DNA from: Nocardia sp. NBC_01329
GTDB lineage: Bacteria; Actinomycetota; Actinomycetes; Mycobacteriales; Mycobacteriaceae
NCBI RefSeq assembly: GCF_035956715.1
Contig: NZ_CP108381.1
Span: 2,914,001 to 2,978,000, forward strand
Length of the DNA: 64,000 nucleotides
Direction of reading: 5' to 3'
In this document: positions 7,924 through 16,254 of the stretch, in pieces
How positions within the stretch are numbered: the first letter of the stretch is position 1
Layout: each line of letters starts with the position of its first letter
Made by a program: the position numbers and the translations under genes
Notes under the pieces: model-generated
Databases searched by the model: none
What the model saw: only the letters and a program-made list of their open reading frames with translations
Told to the model about the DNA's origin: nothing

Positions 7924-9203
7924 ATGTCGTGGTATACGTCGCTGAAAATCGAGGACGACGGGACGCCGGTCGTGTCGCAGGCCGGGGCGGGATTGCTGCT
8001 GCCGACGATGGAGAAGACCGGGCTGAGCAGGGAGTTGTCCGAGAGGTTGTCGCAGTGGCGTGCGGTGCACGATCCGGGCAAGATCGTGGGTGATCCGGCG
8101 GTGATGCTCGCGCTCGGTGGGGATTGTGTCTCGGATCTGGCGTTGCTGCGGGCCGAGCCCGGTGTGATCGGCGCGGTGGCCTCGGATCCGACGGTGTCCT
8201 AGTGGGAATCGGCGGAACGGCTGCCCCTGATTACGGGGTCGACGCGGCGGCGCCGTTGATGATCGATCTCGATGCCACTTCGACCGAGGCGCACTCAGAG
8301 AAACAACACGCGGCACCGACGTTCAAACGCGGTTTCGGTTTCCACCCGTTGTGGGCGTTCATCGACCACGGCGAAGCCGGGACCGGGGAACCGGCCGCGG
8401 TGATGCTGCGCCCCGGTAACGCCGATTCGAACACCGCCCATGACCACAAACAACAACTGGCTGATGCTCTGGCGCAGATACCGCAGGTCAACCGGTGGCG
8501 AGTCGGGCCCAAACTGCTGGTCCGCGCCGATTGCGGTGGCGGCACCCACGAATTCCTCGACTACTGCCACCGTCGCAGAGCCCATTATTCGATCGGGTTC
8601 GTCCTCACCGACGACATCGTGGCTGCCCTCGACGGCCTCACCGGCGGCGACTGGATCCCCGCCTGCGACGCCGACGGGAAGGTCCGGCCCAGCGCATGGG
8701 TTGCCGAGGTCACCGGCCTGCTGAATCTGTCGGGTTGGCCGCCCGGGATGCGGCTTGTGGTGCGCAAGGAACGACCGCACCCTGGTGCGCAGTTGCGGTT
8801 CACCGACCACGACGGTCTCCGGCTGACCGCATTCGTCACCAACACCACGACAACGCGGTTGCCGGAGCTGGAGTTGCGGCACCGCCGCCGCGCCCGCTGC
8901 GAGGACCGAACCCGCGCCGCGAAGGACACCGGCCTGCGCAACCTCCCGTTCCACAACTACAACGCCAACCGCATCTGGACAGCGATCGTCGCACTCGCCA
9001 TGGACCTGACCGCCTGGACACAGACACTGGCCTTCGCCGACCATGACGCACGCCGATGGGAACCGAGAACACTACGACTGCGACTGTTCTCGATCCCGAC
9101 GCGCCTGGCCCGTCACGCCCGCCGGGTCCAGCTGCGCCTGGCGGCTCACCACCCGTGGACCGGTCTCGCGCTCACCGCTTTCACCCGCCTCGCAGCTCCC
9201 TGA
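7924..9203 (+). pseudogene. IS1380-family transposase, internal deletion and frameshift
   Basis: The first piece (7924-8202) encodes MSWYTSLKIEDDGTPVVSQA onward to SDPTVS and stops. The second (about 8214-9203, shifted frame) continues from APDYGVDAAAPLMIDLDAT and carries the conserved FKRGFGFHPLWAF, the catalytic-core stretch LLVRADCGGGTHEF and the C-terminal NRIWTAIVALAMDLTAW. Compared with full-length relatives about 35 residues are missing at the junction, so the copy cannot make an active transposase. It lies in a run of mobile-element debris between 7.7 and 10.7 kb. Confidence 0.85.
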
Positions 9204-9310
9204 CCAGTATCAACCCGTCCCTGCGAATCAAGAAGACACCCTCCGGGCTCGTGGAACCCGGCAGCCCACCCGCTGTTCGGGCCAACTCCCACCCTCACGA
9301 AAGATCGAGG

Positions 9311-9655
9311 CTAGCTTGCGGCAAGCCTCTGGTTCGCCAGCTGGTTAAGCGACACCTTCTGCTCGGCCGCCTCGCGTGCAAGGCGCGCATGCAGATCCGG
9401 AGATGTGCGGACCAGGAACTTGCCGCTGTAGTTCCGCTCGGAGAGCGGTTCGGGGATCACCTCGCCGTGAAACTCAAGGTCTTTCAGGGTGTCTGCGACC
9501 AGCATGCGGAGCCCTTCGAGCGCTTCGAACTGGGTTGAGGCGAGCCAGGACAGGGACGGGAACTCGGCGCAAAGGGCTACGAACTCATCGTCTTCCGCCG
9601 ACCAAAGCACTCGGTAGGCGTAGTGTGCGGAGTCTGGCAGTTTGTGAGCGGACAT
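9311..9655 (-). CDS. HicB-family antitoxin
   Basis: 114 residues. The N-terminal half (AYRVLWSAEDDEFVALCAEF ... LSWLASTQFEALEGLRMLV) is the partially degraded RNase-H-like HicB fold; the C-terminal part (LVRTSPDLHARLAREAAEQK, then VSLNQLANQRLA) is the ribbon-helix-helix/HicB DNA-binding tail. HicB neutralises the HicA mRNA interferase. No HicA gene is recognisable: a 41-codon ORF ends one base before this ATG, and an IS5 fragment begins just beyond it. The antitoxin is therefore probably an orphan left by the insertion. ATG at 9655 is preferred to 9664 because of the one-base spacing. Confidence 0.8.
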   Translation of the reverse strand: MSAHKLPDSAHYAYRVLWSAEDDEFVALCAEFPSLSWLASTQFEALEGLRMLVADTLKDLEFHGEVIPEPLSERNYSGKFLVRTSPDLHARLAREAAEQKVSLNQLANQRLAAS

Positions 9656-9656
9656 G

Positions 9657-9782
9657 TCAGGCACCCTCCTCCGGTTCCATCTTTTCGAGCTTGTCTATCG
9701 CGGTGAGCACTTGCCTCACCTGGTATGGCTTGGCTTTCCCGCCGTCACCTTTTTGAATGTTGACGCGTGGTCGCCGGGCCAT
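9657..9782 (-). CDS. 41-residue ORF upstream of hicB, probably a truncated gene
   Basis: Reads MARRPRVNIQKGDGGKAKPY and ends KMEPEEGA one base before the HicB start. It could be a small partner of HicB or, more likely, the 3' remnant of a gene cut by the IS5-family fragment whose sequence starts within a few bases of its ATG. It does not resemble HicA toxins (no conserved G-S-H motif). No function assigned. Confidence 0.35.
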   Translation of the reverse strand: MARRPRVNIQKGDGGKAKPYQVRQVLTAIDKLEKMEPEEGA

Positions 9783-10349
9783 GGTGTACCGCATTCGACA
9801 GCGTGCCGCAGCGTGTAGTCCTCGGCGTCGAACATGGGCGGACGGCCACCAGCCGAGCCTCTCTACTTCCCATTGGCCGCGTGGTCCTTCTTGATCGGAA
9901 TGGTCGCCTTGATCCCGCGTTTACGCAGGTGAGAACGGTTCGCGGCAGAACTGTAGGCCTTATCTGCCCGGACCTCGTCCGGGCGAGTCCGCGGTCGGCC
10001 AGGCCCCAGGCGCGGCACCGCGATGCCGTCGAGCACGGCGGTGAACTGCGGGAGGATAAATGCCCACACCCCGGCACGCTGCCAGCGGCGGAACAACCCG
10101 TACACCGTCTGCCACGTGCCCGTAGCATTCGCTTACGTCCCGCCACGGCGTTCCGCACCGGGTACGCCACCGGATCCCGTCGATGAGCTGTCGTTTCGTT
10201 CGTTTCGGCGGACGGCCCGCCTTCTTGCCACGAGGCAGCAACGGTGGCAGACGTGCCCACTGCGCGTCAGTCAGATCCGCCCGCCCCGGCACCGCTACCT
10301 TGGTCACGAGGTCTCCGGTATCTCCGGTTTTTCTTGGTCGCCAAACCAC
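9783..10349 (-). pseudogene. IS5-family transposase remnant
   Basis: Starting at 10349 the N-terminal part reads ADLTDAQWARLPPLLPRGKK and QLIDGIRWRTRCGTPWRDV, typical of actinobacterial IS5-family transposases. A frameshift after SECYG moves the reading to YGLFRRWQRAGVWAFIL. About 80 residues, including the first catalytic Asp region, are then missing before QFTAVLDGIAVPRLGPGRPR and ADKAYSSAANRSHLRKRGI. After a stop, the C-terminus trails off at HAVECG near 9783. Three separate lesions make it non-functional. It abuts the truncated ORF of the hicB locus. Confidence 0.8.
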
Positions 10350-10439
10350 CTATTGGAGACATCGCCATTCTCGGGTCACCAACACACCAACGCCGACAAA
10401 GCCTTTGAATTACCACGCTGGTGGCTCCGCACAGCGGCG

Positions 10440-10620
10440 CCACCAGCTCACATCACTTCTGAAACACGGCCTAACGGCGATCCGTGAGGCAGGCGGGGAT
10501 GCTCGCGGTCAGGCCGGACACACGTATGATCGGGTGGTTGACCGGTATTATTACGACAAGCCGCAGGTCGCGGGCGATCACCGGGCTATCCTGGATGGGT
10601 ACGAGGGTTGGAGCGGTTAG
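10440..10620 (+). pseudogene. possible tyrosine-recombinase C-terminal fragment
   Basis: The frame ends with GQAGHTYDRVVDRYYYDKPQ then VAGDHRAILDGYEGWSG. This resembles the end of tyrosine integrases (a G-H box, then a Tyr within an R-x-Y-Y-x-K-P type tail). The N-terminal catalytic parts are absent upstream, where the IS5 fragment lies. Its position, about 100 bases from the 3' end of tRNA-Pro, fits an integrase of an element inserted at that tRNA. The identification is tentative. Confidence 0.35.
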
Positions 10621-10666
10621 GTTGGAGACCCCGCGCGCAATGTTTGGGGAAAGTTTGGGAAATGAC

Positions 10667-10707
10667 GGTCAGGGCGCTACGGCTATACTGTCCGTAACGC
10701 CCTGACC
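10667..10707. terminator. strong stem-loop terminator candidate
   Basis: Arms GGTCAGGGCG-C-TACGG and CCGTA-A-CGCCCTGACC (one C/A mismatch) with a 9-nt loop (10683-10691), followed on the plus strand by TGTATCTTTCTGT. It lies between the recombinase-like fragment and the 3' end of tRNA-Pro and could end transcription from either side. Confidence 0.65.
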
Positions 10708-10719
10708 TGTATCTTTCTG

Positions 10720-10793
10720 TCGGGCTGACAGGATTTGAACCTGCGACCACTTGACCCCCAGTCAAGTGCGCTACCAAACTGCGCCACAGCCCG
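10720..10793 (-). tRNA. tRNA-Pro (GGG)
   Basis: The minus strand folds as a cloverleaf: acceptor CGGGCTG pairs with CAGCCCG plus discriminator A; the anticodon stem CTTGA/TCAAG encloses loop CTGGGGG, anticodon GGG, reading CCC; the T arm contains GGTTCAAATCC. 74 nt without encoded CCA. The 3' end faces the decayed island at 7.7-10.7 kb, a classical integration position. Confidence 0.95.
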
Positions 10794-11099
10794 TTGCGCC
10801 TCGTATTCAGGCGCTCGATGAGACTACCTCAGAGGGGTTCGAAGGTGGAAATCGGCTGGTCACGGCGCGCGCTTCGGGATATCGCGCGCTTCGGGATATA
10901 CGGGGCGGCGGTGAGGCCGGCCGTCGGGGCGTCCCCGCGAGGCCGCCCGGGAGACCGACGCGAATCGCGGCCGGGTCGCCCCGTGGCCGGATGCCGATCG
11001 GCCACCACTCACACGATGGTCGGGCCGCACCGGATATCGAATTGGTGAGTGTGACAGGATCGTTCGGTTCATAGAAGTGTGCACACGAAGGGCTCTGGA
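10794..11099. other. intergenic region between tRNA-Pro and the TAP-type hydrolase
   Basis: About 300 bases with no convincing gene. It contains an exact 17-bp tandem duplication (10866-10899), the promoter of the tRNA on the minus strand and presumably that of the hydrolase on the plus strand. Confidence 0.5.
10866..10899. repeat. perfect 17-bp tandem repeat
   Basis: CGCGCGCTTCGGGATAT occurs twice back to back (10866-10882 and 10883-10899) upstream of tRNA-Pro. It may be a simple replication-slippage duplication. Confidence 0.7.
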
Positions 11100-12683
11100 A
11101 TGGATCTGAGGTTCGGGGCCAGCGGTTTTCATCGGATCCGGCGGGCAGTTCTCGCACTCGCGGTCGGTATCGGTGTCATCGCCTTGCCCGGTCCCGTAGC
11201 CCTCGCTGAGGGCGGCGCCGACCCTTATATCGATCGTCTTGCCGAATCCGCGGAGACCCCGGTGCTGCAGTGGTCCGACTGCCAGGACGGGTTCCAGTGC
11301 GCGGCGGCGAAGGTGCCACTCGACTACAACCGGCCGCGAGGTGACTCGATCGAGCTGGCGGTGATCAAATTGCCTGCCACTGATCCGGGCCGGCGTATCG
11401 GGACGTTGTTCGTGAACTTCGGCGGGCCCGGCGCTTCCGGGGTCGACCGGCTGCGGGAGCGCGCACGGTGGCCGTGGTTGTTCTCCGACGAACTGCGGTC
11501 GCGATTCGATGTGGTCTCGTGGGACACCCGGGCAGTCGGCCGCAGCACCGCAGTGCGGTGTTTTCCGACCGAGGACGAGCAGTCGGCGTTCCTCACCTCC
11601 ATGCCCCCGATGCCCACCACCGCGGACGAGGAGGCGCCGTTCTACGACTGGTCCGCGCAGTTCGCCGACCGCTGCGCACGGCAGGCGGGACCGATCCTCA
11701 ACCACTCTTCCACCGGCGACACCGCGCGCGATCTCGACCTGTTGCGTCGCGCTGTCGGCGACCCGGAACTCACCTATCACGGCATTTCCTACGGCACACA
11801 GCTCGGCGCCAGTTATGCGAACATGTTCCCCGGTCGGGTGCGGGCCATGGTGTTCGACGGTTCACTGGACTTCGAGGGCAATGTCTCGGGCCATGCGGGG
11901 CAGGGCACCGCTCTTCCGCTGGACACCCGGCAGAATGTGGCCGACGGCATCGCCGCGGCGTTCGACGCTTTTCTGCGACAGTGTTCGGAGGCCGGTCCGA
12001 ACTGCGCGTTCTCCGCGGGTGATCCCCGGCTCAAATGGACAGCTCTCGCCGAGCGTGCTCGGCTGGCCCCGATCGGCGCGGACGGCCGGGTATGGACATA
12101 TTCGGACATAGTCAATGCGGCAGCCGGTCTTTCGCAGCCGTCCACCTTCCCGGATCTCGCGGAGTTGTTGCAGACGTTGTTCGAGGCGGCCACCGCCGTT
12201 CCCGGCTTGCAGCCGGTCAGCCAGGCCTATGTCGGCAACCGAACCGAGGCGTACCACGCGATCCAGTGCAGCGACAGTATCGTCCCGACCGATGTCGGCG
12301 TCTACAGTCGCGCAGCGGTATCGGAGGATCAGCGGGTGCCGTATTTCGGGCGGATCGCGGTTTTCAGCAGTACCGCCTGCGCGTTCTGGCAGGGTCACGA
12401 CGCCGACCGTTATATGGGCCCGTGGAATCGGCGCACCGCCGCACCGATCCTGGTGCTCAACACCAGATTCGATCCGGCCACCCCACTGGCGGGGGCCGAG
12501 GCCGGGGCCGCGCAACTGGCCGCCGCGCGGGTTGTGGTGACCGAGGGTATCGGCCACAGCAGCATGTACGTGCCGAGCACCTGCACCGAGCGGATCAAAC
12601 GGGAGTACCTTTTCACGGGCCTGCTGCCACCGGAGAACACCGGCTGCACGAGAGACGGGTCCCCCTTCGATCCACCGGCGTGA
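11100..12683 (+). CDS. secreted alpha/beta hydrolase, tripeptidyl-aminopeptidase (TAP) type
   Basis: 527 residues. A signal peptide (RRAVLALAVGIGVIALPGPV, cleavage after about ALAEG) is followed by an alpha/beta-hydrolase core: oxyanion loop NFGGPGASG, nucleophile elbow GISYGTQLG, Asp in NTRFDPATP and His in GIGHSSM. This is the plan of the Streptomyces tripeptidyl aminopeptidases/SlpD-like peptidases with the C-terminal TAP-like domain. It probably removes N-terminal tripeptides or acts on small esters outside the cell. The ATG at 11100 is preferred; a GTG at 11079 would add seven residues. Confidence 0.85.
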   Translation: MDLRFGASGFHRIRRAVLALAVGIGVIALPGPVALAEGGADPYIDRLAESAETPVLQWSDCQDGFQCAAAKVPLDYNRPRGDSIELAVIKLPATDPGRRIGTLFVNFGGPGASGVDRLRERARWPWLFSDELRSRFDVVSWDTRAVGRSTAVRCFPTEDEQSAFLTSMPPMPTTADEEAPFYDWSAQFADRCARQAGPILNHSSTGDTARDLDLLRRAVGDPELTYHGISYGTQLGASYANMFPGRVRAMVFDGSLDFEGNVSGHAGQGTALPLDTRQNVADGIAAAFDAFLRQCSEAGPNCAFSAGDPRLKWTALAERARLAPIGADGRVWTYSDIVNAAAGLSQPSTFPDLAELLQTLFEAATAVPGLQPVSQAYVGNRTEAYHAIQCSDSIVPTDVGVYSRAAVSEDQRVPYFGRIAVFSSTACAFWQGHDADRYMGPWNRRTAAPILVLNTRFDPATPLAGAEAGAAQLAAARVVVTEGIGHSSMYVPSTCTERIKREYLFTGLLPPENTGCTRDGSPFDPPA

Positions 12684-12888
12684 AGCCTGGAACGGCGACC
12701 TGTCACGCCGGTCGCGAACGACGGGCGCCGAGGGCGAGTACGGGTCGCCGATAACGCTCAGCGCTGCTCCGTCCGGGCCGGTCGGTGATCCGCGCGGCGC
12801 ATCGCCGGGTGCTGGCTGTTCCAGGTGACGAGCCGTACCGGCGACGCCCCGTCCGCGTCGCACGTCGCACGGTTTCGACCGATACCTC

Positions 12889-14886
12889 TCACTCCATTTC
12901 AGGAAGGCCTGGAGCGCCGTGATCCTCACCGTGGATCCGGAACTCGGGTGAGGTGCCGCTGATGGGGACGCGGTCGCCGCCGAGCTGCACAGCGTCGCCG
13001 AAGTACCGGATCCGGTAGCTGCCGGGTGTCGCGTCGGCGGGACTGTGCCAGCCGATGGTGACTCGCGAGCTCGAGGCGGGGCCGGGCGACCAGCTGAAAG
13101 TGGTCGTCCAGTCCCCGTCACCGGCGATCGTTCGCCAACGCTCCTCGTCGCGTCGCTGCACCATGAGATAGGTGCTGCCGCGATGTAGATCGTGGTTGGG
13201 GTGCGCGCCGGCGAATTCGACGGATACCCGCTCCCCGGCGCGATACGCGGACGCCGGCTCGGTGAGCACGTCGCCGAAATCGTGTCCCACCGGCGGAAAG
13301 TCCGGCGTCGGTGTTGTTTCTGCAGGTCGCTGCAGCTCCGACAGATCGGGTGCGGTGGTACCGGACGGCACTGCGGCGCCGTCCTGCATCGCGGTCGCGA
13401 GCTGCGCCGCGATCTGCTGCAGGGCCGGCAACTCCCAACGGCCGAACAGAGTGCTCGCACCCTCGTAATGTTGTGCGAGGTACTCCTCAGGAGTTGTGAC
13501 GTAATGGATATAGGCGTTGCTGTATCCAGCGACCAGGACGTTGGCCACCTCGACACCGAGAACAGCCGCCACCGTGCGCCGCAACCGCAGGCCGGCGGTG
13601 ATCGTCACTTCGCCCGGAATACCGAGCAGAAACAGCTCGCCGATCTGGAAAAGCTGTACCGGAACGATCTCTTGCACATATGACCCGAAACGATTGAGCA
13701 GTCCGCCCGGGGCGACGATCGCTTTGGGCGCCTGCACATCCCGCAGTGCGGGCGCGAACCGGTACGCCAACCTCGACAGCAGATCCCAGCCCGGGTTCCG
13801 CCCTTCACGGAAGGTCTTCCAGTGGGTGGGCCCGTCGTACCCCGCGCCGGCAAAAGCAGCCGCACCCGCAGCAGGCCGGCCGGTGCGGCGCTCCCGCTCG
13901 TCTCCCGTGAACTCTGGTGACACGGTCACCGCGGACAGATCGACGTGGACGAATCGGCAATCGATGCTGCCGGCCATTCGAGGCATGTACCCGGCGGCGA
14001 GTTTCGCCGCGGCCTCGTATTGGCGCAGGCCGAGGATCCGGGTGTTCTCGAACTCGTCGTCGGTGGGGCCGTGGCCGGGCTTGCCGTCCAGGTTGGGCGA
14101 CATATCACCGGCGTTGGTCTGCGCGAAGGCCGCGACGAAGTCGGGATCCGGGTCCGCCAGATAGTCCACGCCCTCGACCACGCGTTCCCAGTGATAGGCC
14201 GCGTACCCCTTGTTGTCGCCGCTGATCAGCGTGTTCCGGTTGGTCATCGACGTGCCGTGCGTGGCGAACCAGTTGATGGCGCCGACCGGTTCGCCCTCGC
14301 GATCGATGCGCAGCAGGGTGGTCTGTGGGTCGATGGCGTCGGGAAAAAACGCCTTGTCCTCCTCCGGATTTCGGTCGAATGCCGTGCGCGAGCGATTGAC
14401 GCTGGCCTCGCGCAGCTCGCCGTGGATCAGGCGCAGGGTGGCGGGTGCGAGATCCTCGTGGGCCCGCTCGGCCGCCTCGACTATGCCGTCGACGATCGCC
14501 GCGAAGGTTTTGGGGCGGAATCCGATCGAGCTGTTGTACAACCGGTGGTGCGAATAACCGCCGGGCCCGCAGTGGGTGTGGGTTGCGGTGAGCATCACGT
14601 TGGACTCGGTGTAGGTGTCGCCGAAGCGCTGAGCCAGGCGGCGCAGCACCTCCTGGGTGATGCTGGAAAAGATCAGCGGCAGGTCGTTGACGATCAGCAG
14701 CACCCGCCGATCGGTGAGCGGGTCCGCGAAGACGAAAGCGCGGGCGCGCAACCGCAGGTGTATTCCGGTGGTCTTCTGACCGGCCTTGCCGTAACCGAGC
14801 ATGCCGACCTCGGCCGGTTCTCCGGTGATGTCGGCAATGGCCCGCCCGACCAAATGGCGGTCGGGCGAGTAGTTCGTTTCCGGCAT
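12889..14886 (-). CDS. neutral/alkaline ceramidase
   Basis: 665 residues, the full family length. Ceramidases hydrolyse the amide of ceramide to sphingosine and fatty acid. Seen: DITGEPAEVGMLGYGKAGQ at the N-terminus, the zinc-site stretch TATHTHCGPGG, and LISGDNKGYAAYHWE, which holds the catalytic Ser motif of the family (Ser274 in the Pseudomonas enzyme), plus the C-terminal immunoglobulin-like domain. No signal peptide is visible, so export is uncertain. The ATG at 14886 has AAGAGG upstream. It stands alone; bacterial homologues act on host or environmental sphingolipids. Confidence 0.9.
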   Translation of the reverse strand: MPETNYSPDRHLVGRAIADITGEPAEVGMLGYGKAGQKTTGIHLRLRARAFVFADPLTDRRVLLIVNDLPLIFSSITQEVLRRLAQRFGDTYTESNVMLTATHTHCGPGGYSHHRLYNSSIGFRPKTFAAIVDGIVEAAERAHEDLAPATLRLIHGELREASVNRSRTAFDRNPEEDKAFFPDAIDPQTTLLRIDREGEPVGAINWFATHGTSMTNRNTLISGDNKGYAAYHWERVVEGVDYLADPDPDFVAAFAQTNAGDMSPNLDGKPGHGPTDDEFENTRILGLRQYEAAAKLAAGYMPRMAGSIDCRFVHVDLSAVTVSPEFTGDERERRTGRPAAGAAAFAGAGYDGPTHWKTFREGRNPGWDLLSRLAYRFAPALRDVQAPKAIVAPGGLLNRFGSYVQEIVPVQLFQIGELFLLGIPGEVTITAGLRLRRTVAAVLGVEVANVLVAGYSNAYIHYVTTPEEYLAQHYEGASTLFGRWELPALQQIAAQLATAMQDGAAVPSGTTAPDLSELQRPAETTPTPDFPPVGHDFGDVLTEPASAYRAGERVSVEFAGAHPNHDLHRGSTYLMVQRRDEERWRTIAGDGDWTTTFSWSPGPASSSRVTIGWHSPADATPGSYRIRYFGDAVQLGGDRVPISGTSPEFRIHGEDHGAPGLPEME

Positions 14887-15207
14887 CGACCTCTTCTTCC
14901 GTCCTGTTGGAACCGGCCCGCGACAGCGGGTCCTGATTCTTTACACCGACAAACTAGCAAGGACGAAGACGGTATTCTTTTGCGTCGCCTACAGTTTCGC
15001 TTGTTCGGCCTGTCATCGGAGGGGCTCTTACGCGATGACGTGCGAGTGTGCGCTGCTCGCCCCTTCGGACTCCGGTCGGAGTAGCTGACCGACAGTGGTG
15101 ATCGGTCTCTTCTCGGAGAGTAGCTGCCACGCGGTGCCGGCACCGGCGCGGTTCCCACCGGGAGGGGATGAGACCGGACAGTTTCGTCGCCGGTCCCGGC
15201 AGTTGCC

Positions 15208-15237
15208 CATCCATCGTCGGCGCGGCGACGATGGATG
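15208..15237. repeat. perfect 12-bp hairpin
   Basis: CATCCATCGTCG (15208-15219) pairs perfectly with CGACGATGGATG (15226-15237) across a 6-nt loop. It stands 3 bases from a second hairpin and about 150 bases upstream of the SHOCT-protein gene. Confidence 0.65.
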
Positions 15238-15240
15238 CGA

Positions 15241-15261
15241 TCTCACCCGCTGCGGGTGAGA
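15241..15261. repeat. second adjacent hairpin
   Basis: TCTCACCCGC (15241-15250) and GCGGGTGAGA (15252-15261) form a near-continuous inverted repeat; the stable form is an 8-bp stem with a 5-nt loop. Together with the preceding hairpin it could be a regulatory leader or a terminator pair. Confidence 0.55.
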
Positions 15262-15385
15262 CCGGACCGCCGCGAGAATCCTAGACTTCGGGCGCGCAGG
15301 CCTTGCCGGGTGAGCGCGGCATTCGATCTGCTCGACAGCTACGCGGTCCACGGGCTGGATTGCGGCATTCGAAGGGTGGTCGACC

Positions 15386-15766
15386 ATGTTGGATACTATT
15401 TGGGAACTACTGTGGTACACGCTCGTCGTATTCGCGTTCGTCGCCTATCTGATCATCCTGTTCCATGTCATCGCGGATCTGTTCCGTGACCGGGAGATGT
15501 CCGGGATCGTCAAGACACTGTGGATCATCTTCTTGATCGTGGTGCCCTACATCACGGCCTTCGTCTACCTCATCGCCAGAGGCCGCGGTATGGCACAGCG
15601 GCAGATCGAAGCGCACAACAATGCCAGGCAGGCGACGGACGACTACATCCGGCAGGTGGCCGGGAAGTCCGCTACCGAACAGATCGCTGATGCGCAATCG
15701 TTGCTCGACGCGGGCACCATCAACCGGGCAGAGTTCGAAACCCTCAAAGCGAAAGCTCTCGGCTGA
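15386..15766 (+). CDS. membrane protein with PLDc_N-type helices and C-terminal SHOCT domain
   Basis: 126 residues. Two transmembrane helices (about residues 6-29, LLWYTLVVFAFVAYLIILFH, and 42-65, TLWIIFLIVVPYITAFVYLI) form the phospholipase-D-nuclease N-terminal-like module. A polar linker and a SHOCT domain (about 93-126, QIADAQSLLDAGTINRAEFE followed by TLKAKALG) follow. SHOCT modules are short oligomerisation elements in actinobacterial membrane proteins. No enzyme activity is implied. AAGGGTGG before the ATG at 15386 supports the start. The amphi-Trp gene follows 73 bases downstream, so cotranscription is likely. Confidence 0.85.
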   Translation: MLDTIWELLWYTLVVFAFVAYLIILFHVIADLFRDREMSGIVKTLWIIFLIVVPYITAFVYLIARGRGMAQRQIEAHNNARQATDDYIRQVAGKSATEQIADAQSLLDAGTINRAEFETLKAKALG

Positions 15767-15839
15767 CAGTCGCCGCGTGTGGAGCGCACTGCCCCGAGTC
15801 TGCCGGGCGGAGCGCACTGCCCCGAGTCAAGGAGTGGTC

Positions 15840-16166
15840 GTGCCCAAGTTGGAGCTGAAGAGAAAGTCCGAACTCTCCCGGAAAGAAGCCTCGGAGCGGC
15901 TCATCGCCCTCGGACATGCGCTGGCCGGCGGTGCGGAGACCGAACTCGGCACGGAGGGCGATTCCCTCTCGATTGTCGTCGCCGATCAGGTTCGCTGGGA
16001 GTTCGAGATAGAAGTCGACGGCGATGAGATCGAGGTGGAGATCGAGATCAGCTGGCGCGATGATTCGTCCGGCGAACCGAAAGCCGAAGCCGCCGCGGAA
16101 TCGGAGAGCGCCGCCCGAGCCCGGGCCCCACGTCGTGCTCGCGCGCGTAAGAGCGCGGCGAAATGA
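15840..16166 (+). CDS. amphi-Trp domain-containing protein
   Basis: 108 residues. The first 75 form an amphi-Trp domain: KLELKRKSELSRKEASERLI, then a region ending VRWEFEIEVDGDEIEVEIEI-SW with alternating acidic/hydrophobic strands. The tail is Ala/Glu- then Arg/Lys-rich (ARARAPRRARARKSAAK) and could bind nucleic acid or membrane. The domain's function is not established. GTG start at 15840 with AAGGAG upstream. Confidence 0.8.
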   Translation: MPKLELKRKSELSRKEASERLIALGHALAGGAETELGTEGDSLSIVVADQVRWEFEIEVDGDEIEVEIEISWRDDSSGEPKAEAAAESESAARARAPRRARARKSAAK

Positions 16167-16254
16167 TCGGCATACCGTCCGGCGGCTATGGTCCACCCCG
16201 GTTCCGGCCGGTGCTCTGGCCCGGGTGAAGTCGGACTCCGGCGGGGTACCCGGA

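Larger units (their letters stand above)
14887..15385. other. 499-base divergent intergenic region with tandem hairpins
   Basis: No clear gene. It contains a 17-codon ORF at 15035-15088 (MTCECALLAPSDSGRSS) with GGAGGGG 10 nt upstream, two neighbouring perfect hairpins at 15208-15237 and 15241-15261, and a direct repeat TGAGACCGGAC near 15169 and 15258. Promoters for ceramidase and the SHOCT gene must lie here. Confidence 0.5.

Noticed and set aside
11862..13556. 564-codon minus-strand open frame
   Set aside because: It is antisense to two well supported genes and has the Arg/Ser/Pro-rich look of a shadow frame in GC-rich DNA.
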